Of a stretch of 64,000 nt of DNA, positions 10,435 to 22,308 are shown in pieces. The stretch is from Plumapathes pennacea (taxonomy: Eukaryota; Cnidaria; Anthozoa; Antipatharia; Myriopathidae). Below the pieces are notes generated by a model, which did no database searches, had not been told where the DNA came from, and saw only the letters and a program-made list of their open reading frames with translations. How positions within the stretch are numbered: position 1 is the stretch's first letter; every line of letters starts with the position of its first letter. The stretch covers positions 4,517,274 through 4,581,273 of the forward strand of contig OZ038463.1 of assembly GCA_964036295.1 (NCBI GenBank), written 5' to 3'. The translations under genes and the position numbers were made by a program.

Positions 10435-13283
10435 TAATCAGTTCTCTCTCAAATTATCGGAATCTTTTCGTGAACTCAAAAATTGCTATTAAAGACAAAT
10501 TCCAAGTTTGGTCTGGACGAAGCATTTCGGTTCATATTAACGTTTCACTATTGAAACAAAGCTGTTATAATGAGTAATCAGTAAAAACCTGATGCTTTGT
10601 TCCGGGGTCATCCAGAATTGGAGGTGTTCCGGTAATTTGGCTTCCATCAAGAATCTGGTACTTACTTTTTCCATTACAGAGCGTAATGAGCTTTTGACAG
10701 GTTACCATGACAGATCTAAAATCAACACACAGAAAATTTATTCTGGCCAGCCAAAGCAACCGAACACTTTTCAGAGGATTTAATATGCAGGTGCAGTCCA
10801 GCTTTGTGTAACAGAGTTAAGGTTTATTATCATTCCTGTAAAATCCGGCCTCGCAGTACCCGATCAGAAAAGCTTGGCAGTCGAGTGTTTCAATAATTAT
10901 AGGTTCTTTGTGAGGAAGTTACATGCGTTCATGAAAGGCTCCATTCTCATAGCAACTGCGTGAGACTCAATTATCGTCGATATGCTTGTTATGTTCGACC
11001 TGTCAATCTTTTTTTTGTCAGAAAAAGTTTTAAAGACCGGATTTAATCTCTGTTATTTGAATGGAGATCAAGAATGCGATTAACCGCTGTTCACCGGCTC
11101 AACCATTCTCACGTTATCAGTCAGTTGTTATCAGTTCGGGAGTGCTCGGAGTATTTTGAGGCGTTTTAGCATTTAAGCCATTCAATCTCTGTGTGATAAC
11201 GGACACTTAGTTGTTTTATCACAGAACACACAGAATCTGTGCGTGGCCGAGACCGCCTTCAACGCTCCCGGCTTTCAGGTAATATTAATTCACTTGTAAA
11301 CTTGTGAGCGCGCGAAGTCTCGGGTGTCAGTCAGTTATAGTTCCATTGTACCTCCAAAGCATTTTGCTAACGACCTTTTATCCTGAGTTACATTAACCAA
11401 GGGTGAAAGTTATCCAACCGACAGAAAACTTAACCAGTTGGGGAAACACTGATTATTGTAACACTAATCAGTTCCTCCTTGCCATCTGCTTCTTCAGACG
11501 ATTCGAACAACTCAAGTAACCCATGACCTTAGTAGATATGACAGATATTATATACCACTGAATCTTCAGTAATCCTAAGATCTAGTTCACTGACAAACTC
11601 CTGCACAGAGGCATATCCAGACAAACCAGGTATTCGCTAAAGAGTGTGGTTATTTACTGTTAAAAAGAATACTATGATTTCGTTCTAGTGCGGGGGAGGG
11701 GGTAAAAACTCCAATCATTTTGGCGGTCATAAAACCCGGCGCGCGAGCAGTATTCGCTGCGGGTATTTACTGTTTACAAGCAATCATATAATGCATGCTG
11801 GCCTTTAATGAATAGAACGCTGTCATAAATAAATGAACGCTAATCACCGCTCGATTCGACGGTAAAAGGAGTGCAGGGTTTGGCGGGCGTTGATTAAAGT
11901 TGACGTTAACTCTTCAGAAAGGGCGTAATTAGTCGAGATATCCTATCTAGTCTCTTATCCTATTGATCCCCATAACATACAGGGAACAAAATTGTATTAT
12001 TGTCGTGACCAGAAGTTTATACAACGATAATAATTTTTCCTTTGCATAGTTTCGTTTCAGCGCACTGAAACACTGAAACACGGGTGCGTAAAAGGATTTG
12101 CGTCATTTTTTTTCCGGTTTGAACAGTAAGATCTTCTTTCTTTCGGTCATTGATTTTTTTTCCATGGCAACCATTGGCCAAGGTAGATGTTCTGGTCTAA
12201 ATTTTCCACATTCTCCCCAAAATATATAACACCAACTCAGTTGCACGAAGTTTACTTCAGCGGATTCCGAAGATAGCGTTTACACATTCGGGATGTCACT
12301 GAGATTTACAATCAGGACATCCATTTTGAGGCAAACTTTTGAGTCGATTTCAGTTATCTTTACATTTTTATTTTTTCTCCCTTTCATTGTTTAAAATTCT
12401 TTGGTAAAAGAAAGAGAGAGGTCAAGTTAAGGTCAAGTGACTGTATGTTTAAAATCTGCATATTTTCAAAATCTCTACAACCATAAAATTTTGCTTACGT
12501 ACATCATGGGCGACATTCGATGAGTTGCGCCCAATTGAGTCGATGCCACATTTTCCTGTTCAAACTAAGTTCAGATATAAAACAACAACAAAAGATCCAC
12601 GCTCAATAGATACACGAACATTACTATCAGAATAATATACCCTCAGGTTTCATTAGTTTAAAGCAGTGTAAATTTTGGTCGAAAAAAAATGCAGCCAGTG
12701 GGACATGTCTTCCTGACTGCTCTTTGTTGACATTGCATTGATGTCGCATTTCCTTTTAGAATTTACGTAAAAAAGGCAATCCAGAAAAGTCAACATTTAC
12801 TTTGCGAAATAATGTACTAAATGACGCTTAACAGCCAAATTCGAGTGCGGAAAACGTCAAACGAACCAAGCGGACGGCGGACGGAAATTGTACTCTGTGA
12901 ATTCGCTGTCATTACTGAGAGGGGTGGCCCCGCCGATTGTGAGGCAGTTTGTACGTGTAGTTTATGATTTAGCTTGTTTTCATTTGACTTAACTCTTCAT
13001 CATGCAAACGACCAAACGTAAGCGCAACACCAAATGATTGTTTGGTGCCGGCTTAAGCGAGTTTTGACTCGAGGCTTAAAATATTCCAGAACTCAGCCAA
13101 ACAGAACCGAAAGCAGCTGTGACAACTCAAATGTTTGGGGTACCAACCTATACAACATAGTGTCGTTGAATGGAGTTGAAATACACATGTATTTTTCATT
13201 TGTAAGTTAGTGATACATTGACTTTAATTTTTAAAAAGTTTTCTGGAACAGTTGAACTAACCAAGTAGTATATCACCTCTAGT

Positions 13284-13393
13284 CCCGGGGGGAGGGGGGG
13301 GGGTATTCCTCAGAATTTTGGGTGGGAGTGTGCCGCCCAGGACTGAAAACCCTTACCCTATTTGGGGCACCCCCCCCCCCCCCCCCCCCCCGG
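13284..13393. repeat. G-rich/C-rich flanked repeat
   Basis: A G-run, GGTATTCCTCAGAATTTTGG, CCCTATTTGGGGCA and a long C-run form a foldable unit. A similar G-rich start with repeated AAATAGGG words lies at 17,561-17,672 in the alpha-dioxygenase intron. Confidence 0.5.
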
Positions 13394-14852
13394 GCCTCTA
13401 GTAAAAACTGTTACTCCTTCTTAGTGTACCTTGGTCAGGAAGACCAAACACGACAACTCAAACATGCGATATTCCTGTGCCAGAAGTCAGAGTGAATCTG
13501 AATTCGTGGACGTGACAAATCTTCGTTTTATCGCCTTGAGGGCAGGGAAGTGTCAGTCAGTCATTGATATCGAGTCATCTAAAAGAGTTGACATGAAAAC
13601 GTTATCTGGGGGACTCGGTGACTATGAAGATTATTTGTTGCGCTAAGTTCGATCTGCCAGCAGAGTCATGGAAGAGTCAAGCACGGAAGATTGTCTGATA
13701 ATGTGCGGGATTTATGCGGAGCGGTTGCTGCTACACTCTGATAACTAGGCAATTGAGGGATAAATTTGTCACAAGTGCTAAATGCATTTCTTTGTAATAA
13801 TTCTTTAATATAACATCAGGAGCTTTTAACCTTAAAAGCCAGTTCTATGACGTGTTTCCTTGTCCAAATATATAGCTTAAAATGGCAGTAAAAACTTTCC
13901 AGACTTCCGTGAACAACTGCATGAACTGAGTGACACTGCATGCAGGAATGAAATTTGCTTCGTTCTGAATCAGTGGTCGCAACTCGATTTAACAGTTCAG
14001 GAGTGAAAGGATTAACTAAATGTCAGTCATATCAGATAATTATTAATCAATTTCCTGTGGCTGAAAAACCTGAGTGATTTTATCAGCCTCTAATAAACTG
14101 ACCAGTTTACAAGTCTTACTTACCCGATGATAAATAAATACCAACTACATTAATCTGTGTTATTCTTAATTGTAGAGCTATTATCATGATTGGCATGACC
14201 AAATATGATAAAATTAACACATACAATATATGAATTTAAAATTTCCGGTTATCGAATATATCCATTCGTCACTTCACCGGAGTTGCTTGTTCTCGTTAAA
14301 TTTCATACGAAAACCACCCAAAGATTTTAGTGTTTTCAAAGAAGAATCACATCCCAACTTTCAGGCCCAAGATTGTCATAAGACTACAGGTAATTCTTCA
14401 CAGACCATAGAAAAAAATTGTGAGTACCTCTGGAAAGTCCTAAGGTTGTATGTTTAGGGTTCCTTACGGGTTTCAAAGTATTTTCTGCTGCTTTGGGGCA
14501 AAATAAGTATGTGGTTATTACAGTACAGTTTTTGAGTTACTAATGGGTGACTTTTTTGTTAACCTGTGTTTACGAGTTGCGCCACCATGTAACATTCATC
14601 ATGAGTGAAGCAAACTTGTCTTTTTTATATGCAGTGTTCACGAGACAGTGGTCTACCATTTTAAAAATGTCTTATATACAGTTAGCTTGGCTGACAGATT
14701 TTCTGCGCACACACTCTCCTAAAACATAACCTAACTCGTGAGATATTTCGCCCCCCGAGAGGGATTTTTACTCCATAATTAAAAAATCTTGAGTTGCTAT
14801 TAAAATTTGACATTCATTGTTTCTGGTACAAATAAACAGTATTGAAATGAAA

Positions 14853-14894
<42 letters not shown>

Positions 14895-15244
14895 TTAAAT
14901 ACTTCCAGAAATAAAATATTATTATTTACGCACAAACATCGAGTCCTCTCCTTTTTTTTTTTTGCCAGCCATAAACAATCCACACAAATGTCCAATTCGA
15001 ACGCCCGTAGTCTCACAATAGAAGTTGATCGTATCTTTCCAAAGAACCACAAAGCCTTAACACATAAAACTCTTAGAAATAAATAATGTATTTCTATATA
15101 TCATATATATATACTAATAATATATAATAACTTTATAATATGACTTTTGATGTGACATACAACCAGGAACTGGCCGTTGGTTTTGATTGGTTAACATACC
15201 TTTATTGATAAAAACTCTATTTCTTGTCAGACCAGGACCACATC

Positions 15245-18200
15245 ATGGACGCTGGCGTTATACAGCTGCTTAACATGGCTCTCGGGTACCTCCAGGCCGG
15301 TGTGGTTTGGTGGAAGATGCCGTTTGTGGTCATCTTGGCGTACACTTTCTCATTCCGCGAGAGACTTCTCCAAAACCAACTCTTTGACTCGTACCCGGAC
15401 CCTCTTCCGAAGTATAAGCAGAGGTGCAATGACCCAGTTCTAGGTACGAGTTGCCAAAATATTTGATCGACTCTCGTAGAGAGAAGGATGATAAAAATCT
15501 TGAAATAGTTTATAATAAAAATATATTATAATAAACTATCATGGGCGGAACTGATTCTGGTTGCTTTACACTTCTCAGATTGTCTATTTCTATCGTATTT
15601 CTCCCCCACAGGAGACGGCTACTTGGGTTGTTACTCTGAGTATCATCTTCGGTTGGAGGGTTTCCGGGACGACTACAATCGTCGTTCCACTGTAACTCCC
15701 ATGGAATGTGTGCAACACTGCAGAACCCGGAAGTTCCCGTATGCTGCTTTATTTAGAGGAAAGAGGTTTGTTACTAGCGATTTAGTTGGAATTTCTATTC
15801 AGTGTGAAAAGTGATACAATACAATGCAATACAACACAATACATTTTATTTAAACACGATATGATTTAAAGCGTCGCTTGTGGGGTCGTGATGCTGTTAC
15901 GCACGTGAATTACCTTGGAAGAATCAACTTCGGTCGGTTTACTCATTTCATACTCTTACCAGAGATATATCATACTTGTATGTGTATGAGTGTGTAACGT
16001 TTTTTTTTTTTTTTTTTTTTTTTAAGATGTTACTGTGGAATGGATTACCCTATTACTGCCCTTTCTGTGGAATGCGACTGCACGAAAAAGTGTACTGGTG
16101 ACAAAAACAAGATATGCGGTGGATCTCGCCATATGTCCCTCTACAGAACATGTGAGACCACATTTCCTATAAACACACACACACACACACACCAACCTAT
16201 CCCTGTTTTATTTTTGTATATTTGTTTTTGTTTTTGTTTCTGTTTCAGTCTGTCCCTGTTTTGTTTTCTACCTGTCTCTGTCTGTCTTTGTGTGTGACTG
16301 TCTGTCTCTCTCTCACTTCCTCTGTCTCTTGGAATGTCTTTCTCCCTCTCTCTGCATGTCTGGTCTTTCTTATAATCTGCCTCTCATTCCGGACACATCA
16401 AAAATTCAGGAATCAATATTCATTTGACCATCAATTTGAAGTATAATTACTGTTCAAGTACAGCTTTGAGACTAAAGACAGACTATGTGCCAAAGGCAAC
16501 AGTTTAACATTCTCTGGCTCTTTCCTTTGTCTCTGTATAAGTCTCGGTCTGTCTATCTCCTCTTTGCGTTGTGAAAGAAAAGACTGTGAGTCTTAATCCT
16601 AGCGAACATCCATTGTCTACTTAATTTCAGACTTCTGCACGGATTCGATGAAGAAAGCTCGCACAATAGACGGCACTTGTAATGACTTGAATAACTCCGC
16701 CTCTGGAAGCAAGTTCTATCGTTTTGGCAGAAACGCTGATCCCAAAACTCTCATATTTGACGATGTTCTTTATCCTAATCCAAGAGAGCTCAGCCGAAAG
16801 TGAGTACAAGGTTTTCGTCCTTTTGCATCCTTTAAATAGGCCGTGTTACGCTTTTAGTTTGTTGAAACAAGTTTTATGACAACATCAGTCAATCCAAATT
16901 ATTGTGAAAACATGGCAGCGAAGAGATTAAAAATGTTCTGGCTAGAGGCAGTCTCATGTTAACGCGGGAAATCTACTATTCAAATTCATTTAAATAATTC
17001 ATGATCTTATACGCCGACCAGCGCATCGCATTAACCGTAAAGGAGATGGGTTTTGATACAGCGTCAAACACTGTTTGAAGCTCTGGCTCTGTTTGATCAA
17101 TCTCCAACTCTGACACTAATTTGTAGAAACATTCCTTTGAGAAGTTGTTTCAGAATACTCGTGCTTTGCCTTTGAGAGATTCCAACTTGCAACCTCGAAA
17201 CAATATAAAAGGTTGGGTTTTATGAAACAGAAGGTTTCGGTATTGAGCCAAAATTAGTGTTTACAAAAATAATTAAAACTTAATAAGAAAACGTACTATA
17301 TTTACCTTTCCACCTTGCCTTTGATTTTTTTAAGATTCCTCAAACGTCGGGATGGCTTCAAACCTGTTCCATGGCTTAATCTTCTTGCGGTGGCCTGGAT
17401 TCAGTTCACCGTACATGACTGGTTTGATCACGGCCCAAACAGATACGAAGACCCGATCAGGATACCCCTGGATACAGATGATCCTCTTTACAAAAGGCTT
17501 AGAGGTACATAATACTCGAAAACAATCTCGCAGAAGGCACTGTCTTGTTTCAAACTCGGGGAGAGGGGGGGGGGGGGATACTCCCATGTTCTAAAATAGG
17601 GTATTTTAAGCCTTTGGTCTGAAATAGGGTCGGAGATTTTGAAATTTGGTCTAAAATAGGGACTCTAATCTAGCAAAGTCTGTGCAGTATTACAAATACA
17701 GGTCCCCAGTGCACAACCACACCAGTATTTGGCCATTGTATTGGATTAAAATGTGTTTTAACGTGTGGAGAAATTGGTCCGACATGTAAAATACAGTTGT
17801 AAATGCTTTATTGAAATGGCCCCTGGTTGTCCTGGACAGGGACAATGGAGGTATCTCGTACCCGGGCCGATCCGTGCAAGAACGGTCCCGGCATGCCCCG
17901 CACGTTCCAGAACTTAGTGACGCACTGGTGGGACGGCTCACAGATTTACGGAAGTGAGAAAGGCACAGAGCTAGTGCTGCGCTCCTTCAGAGACGGAAAA
18001 CTCAAAGTCGACGACCAGGGGTTCCTGCCTGTAGATCCAAGAACGAAAATCGACATAACAGGTCGGTAATTTGAACTACTCGGTAAAATATTGCTTCTTT
18101 TAAGTTTTTATCAGTTTTTATATAATTTATAAAGTAAGGGGGGAGGGGGAGGGGAGGGAGCTGAAATAATGAATTGATAAGTAAGGTGTAAAGAAGTAAA

Positions 18201-21200
18201 GTGAGCGACATTGAGTGGGTGAGATACTGCTTTTTAAAAGAAGCAATTTGTCAAAAGCACTGTCTTGCACTTGTTTTAATAATTTATGCCAGCAACTTGT
18301 ACTTTTCAATATATTTTCGTTAATCATTAAGGAGCCCACACTACAAACAAAATCAAGTTATTAGTTGGTGATTTCAAGTTTACATTAAAAGGGTTCGTTT
18401 GTTTGTTTGGGCGAAGTGCTAGATTGGTGAAATTCTTTGGTTTTGAACTGACTTGATTCGAGATGTATATTGCCAGCTGTTTGCAATTCCAGGATGAAAA
18501 CATGGAAACCAATCTGAAAAAACTTCCTCTGGTAAAAGCCGCATCTGCTCTAACACTGTAAATCAATTTCCTTTCCGTCAATGGCCCAAATACACGCAGC
18601 TCAAATCCCAATACCTAAACTAATTGTTCCTTCAAGGATTTTCCCAAAATTGGTGGTCTGGTTTGAGTCTCCTGCACAACACTTTCACTCGCGAACACAA
18701 CTGCATCTGTGACATGCTGAAACAGAACAATCCTTCGTGGACAGATCAGAAGCTTTATGACACCGCCAGGTAACCACGTGATTTATCTTTCAACACTCTA
18801 CATCAGATCATGGTGCAACGTGCCTCTTTATCCCCATGTTTAAAGTACCCGTGGATATTCAAATCAATAAAATACTAAAAAAAAATTTTACCATTTGGAC
18901 TAAATGAATTTTCCTACACAATGATCCAATACTATAGCTAAAATACTCTTATTAACACTCATTGAACAGTGTTTTTTTTTTATTTATTTATTTTTTTCAA
19001 CATTCTCGGCCAATCAAGGGCAACAACCAAGCGCTCAAAGCACTGTGGATGAAAGAATTTTATTAAAAATACTGTGTTCTATTTGTCATAGACTAATCAA
19101 TGCAGCCCTGATGGTAAAAATACACACGGTGGAATGGACGCCCGCCATTTTGAATGAGACCTTCGTGGATCAGGCTGTAAAAATCCAGTGGTTCGGGACA
19201 CTAAACAACAGAACCATTGATTGGCTGAAACAGAATAAGGTGAGTTGGTCATCATGTGACAGGAAAACGAGTCTTAACTCGTGTGCAGTGCATGCTGGTA
19301 ACGTTCTGTGCGAGCAACGCAGATCTTTCAACTTATAGTAAAAGTCCATGAAAGTTACAGACACAGCTCTCCAACGTATAACTGAAGCTTGTAGTTTGAC
19401 CAAGAGAGTCATCTTGCCCTGGTCAGGCAAAAGATAAAGGTCCAACTCTCACTAAAATAAAAGGCGTAGTTGTGGACGCTAGTTAAAGCTCAGGATAGTT
19501 AACGTTTATGCAGCGATCCAGGAGTGAACACAAGGAATGCAATCCAGCATACAGCTAGTGACTGCCTTTGGTGACGTTATTCGATACGTTAGAAACGAGA
19601 TTGATTGAGTCTGAGACAGAATTTGCAAAATCGTTCTATCAAAGATATTTCTAAGAAAATACCTGTTCTGCTGCACCTTATCAAAGTTGAACGGTCGTTT
19701 TTCTCCCCAGATCAAAATAAGTAACGGCACCATCCGTAGTCACATTGGTAACCCAGCCATATTTTATGGAGTTCCCTTCTCTTTGACAGAAGAGTTTGTT
19801 GCTGTATATCGTATGCACCCTCTCATTCCAGATGAAATTAACATCTGGGATACCAGCACGGAGACGAAAACCAATCGGGCATACAATCTGCCGGAGTTCT
19901 CGTTCGGCAAAGCTCGGAACATGTTCGATATGAATGATTTGGATGATGTTTTGTATACGTTCGGAGTCGAGAAAGCGGGCAAGCTGGTGCTCGGAAACTA
20001 TCCTGTACATTTGACGGACTTGCAGCTGCCCCACCACCAGGGAGGACGTGTGAGTACTTAGTTGATGAAATGTTGTTGTTGTTGTTGTTGTTGTTGTTCT
20101 TTTTCTTCTTCTTCTGTTCGGTTTCTTCTTAGTCTTCTTATTGAGCAATTATCAAAAAACTGTTGAGTTTGACTAATTGCTTTACAAAGCCCTTGAATTT
20201 ATAGATCATAACCCTAAGTCTAAAAACTTAAAAATATTAAAGGTATATTCTCTATCAACTAGATGATGAAAAACATCATTAAGAAAGTTAAAACAGTGGA
20301 AATTGGTCTACGAGGGCGGCATTGATCGAAATAGGACGCGCTAAAGTCTTCTATTTTTTTGTTTTTTAAAGACTCACTATATTCCTGCATTTTCTAATGG
20401 GCCAATTGTAATGAACCTGGGAAATAGTTTTACAATTGGAGTTAGAAATTTTGCTTTTGATGGGTTGAGAATGCAGCAAAATTCGTTTCAAGCAATCCGA
20501 AAGCACAGAAATTAAAAAAGCAGAACAATTATTCCACATTATCAACTCTTAGTGCATCACCCGGCATACAATTTTTTCTGGAATGGTTGCCTGAAAATCT
20601 GCGTTTTAAATTTTGGAACGAAAGGGGCGTAATAACCACTTTATTGTTCTTCTCAGATTGTAGATGTCGGAACTATCGACATAGTGCGAGACCGTGAACG
20701 CGGAGTTCCGCGGTACAACGAGTTTCGTCGACAGATGAACCTAACGTCTATTAACAGCTTCGACGATCTCACATCCAACACAGCGCTGGCCAGGGAGCTC
20801 AGACAAGTTTATCACAATGACATAGAGAAATTGGACCTGATGATTGGCTGTCTTGCAGAAGAACGACCCCCGGGGTTTGGCTTTGGTGAAACGGCGTTTC
20901 AGTTATTCCTGCTTATGGCCAATCGGCGGTTGATGACCGACAGGTGGGTGTACGGTGCGCACAGAATCTTGGGTACCCATGATGCTTCATGATACTTGCG
21001 CATTTCCGAGTTGCCTTTGGCATTCAAGTTTCCTGAAAATCCTTTTTATATGAAATTGAGTTTGATTTGCATGACTAAGTGCAGGACATGCAACGAAACC
21101 TATCATGCGAAAGGCCTTGATTTTTTAAAAAACAGGGACAAGAGAACTCAGTGAAATGGCCTATGGTTATTATCAGTAGTTTAACAGTGAGTATGTGAGT

Positions 21201-21391
21201 ATTTGTGGACATTGAGCGTTTTTTTTTTCAGGTTTCTGACAGATCATTACAATAAGGACTACTATACACAAGAAGGGCTGGACTGGGTTCAGCGCAACAC
21301 CATGAAAGACGTGCTCCTTCGAAATTTTGCAGATGAGACGAGTCTGAAAGACGTTTTGAATGATGTGTCAAATGCTTTCTTTGTATGGTAG
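15245..21391 (+). CDS. Fatty-acid alpha-dioxygenase-like haem enzyme with internal WSC domain
   Basis: Plant-type alpha-dioxygenase (alpha-DOX/PIOX) relative; that family oxidises fatty acids at the alpha carbon using haem. Exons: 15231-15443 (ATG 15245), 15612-15765, 16027-16151, 16631-16799, 17335-17504, 17840-18061, 18637-18769, 19092-19239, 19711-20049, 20657-20943, 21232-21391 (TAG). All phases agree: 701 aa. Residues 1-66 match the alpha-DOX N-terminal segment (VVWWKMPFVVIL). Residues about 68-160 are a cysteine-rich WSC domain (YLGCYSE, RCYCGMDY, CTGDKNKICGG). The catalytic part follows: distal His243 in WIQFTVHDW, WWDGSQIYG, WWSGLSLLHNTFTREHN, His402 in KIHTVEW, and Tyr473-x-x-His476 in VYRMHPLIPD (radical Tyr and proximal His by family analogy). 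The end has ETAFQLFLLMANRRL and DRFLTDHYN. AATAAA lies at 21465. Membrane association is likely. An upstream noncoding exon is implied by the acceptor at 15230. The WSC insert is the oddity. Confidence 0.88.
16172..16330. repeat. (CA)n and pyrimidine/TGTCTG-rich low-complexity tract
   Basis: Simple sequence in the intron after the WSC-encoding exons; open frames here are compositional. Confidence 0.8.
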
Positions 21392-22308
21392 ATGGCATGG
21401 TCGTTTAAGTATTTTACGCATGGCATATTTGTGGTGTTTTTGGCGAAGAATTACTGATTTATCCAATAAAGTTTATTGCACCTGATTGAGTATTTTCTGT
21501 TGAGTGCGTTACGAACTAACCCAGAATTATCAGATTTGCTTTCAATAACTGTGGTTTGCAAATCGGTGATATTTCAGTGCGTTTCAGCTCGCACCACTGG
21601 TCTTTTGAGTTTGGAAATTGCAATTTACTTAACTGCTGCTGAAAGTCTGCCTGTTTTTGCGACAATTATTTTTTTATTATTTTGATCAGTGAAACACCCT
21701 CCCCTTAATCTGTCAATCGCGCAAACACTCACTTACACACTATAGTTCAAGCTTTTAAGACCGAATAATTGGGTTTGCTCCATTTTTAAGACACCACTCT
21801 AAATAAAACGTATAAAAATTTCTTTCAATTTGTAAGCATTCTAGTTCAGTGTCGCTGCTAACTTGAAAACTTTATGCAGTGCGCCGCATATGCGTTCCCA
21901 GAATCGTTTTCTACGAGATTTGTGACACTTGGCTGCCAACTGGGGAGCGGAAAAAGAGCCTGGGAACGGATGGCATCATTCCCTTTTGTGATGACTTACA
22001 TGAAGTATCCGCCTTTACAATATGGCGGTCACTGCACTCGAAAAACGTCTTCACCTCCTTTCCTCGTATCATAAGTGAGGCAAAGGGAACAACAACACAG
22101 AAAATGCTTCTTCTTTTCATTGCATGTAATAGTTGTAATTGGGTAAGTACATTTATTCAGATTCTTATTATTCGTATTCTTATTCGTTTTTATTATAAGA
22201 GAGGGCCCCTCTTCGTTCCCTTTTTCTCGTGTGGTTTATTTGCCTGCTTGCTCACTCTCTCTCTCTCTCTCTCTCAGGACCCACGTTGACTATAGAATAC
22301 CTCTTACA
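21392..22308. other. Spacer between alpha-dioxygenase and TASP1; possible TASP1 leader
   Basis: It holds the alpha-dioxygenase poly(A) signal and about 400 bp without features. A possible TASP1 5' untranslated exon ends at about 22,143 (TTGG/gtaagt) and includes a short ATGGCGG frame that stops after 18 codons. A CT-repeat acceptor ends at 22,276, and the following exon stays open upstream of ATG 22,309. Confidence 0.5.

Larger units (their letters stand above)
8663..15230. other. Spacer between UBXN6 and the alpha-dioxygenase gene
   Basis: I see no supportable exon. Contents: UBXN6 3' region with AATAAA at 9332; G run at about 9252-9271; perfect hairpin at 9603-9690; MITE at 10,308-10,434; a possible untranslated exon ending CTTTCAG/gtaata near 11,279; G- and C-rich repeat at about 13,284-13,393; A(37)-type run at about 14,852-14,889; AT-rich stretch at about 15,090-15,140. 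Short open frames at 13,431 and 14,230 resemble nothing I know. Confidence 0.6.

Noticed and set aside
13431..13646. 71-residue plus-strand frame in the spacer
   Set aside because: No family resemblance or flanking splice sites; likely chance.
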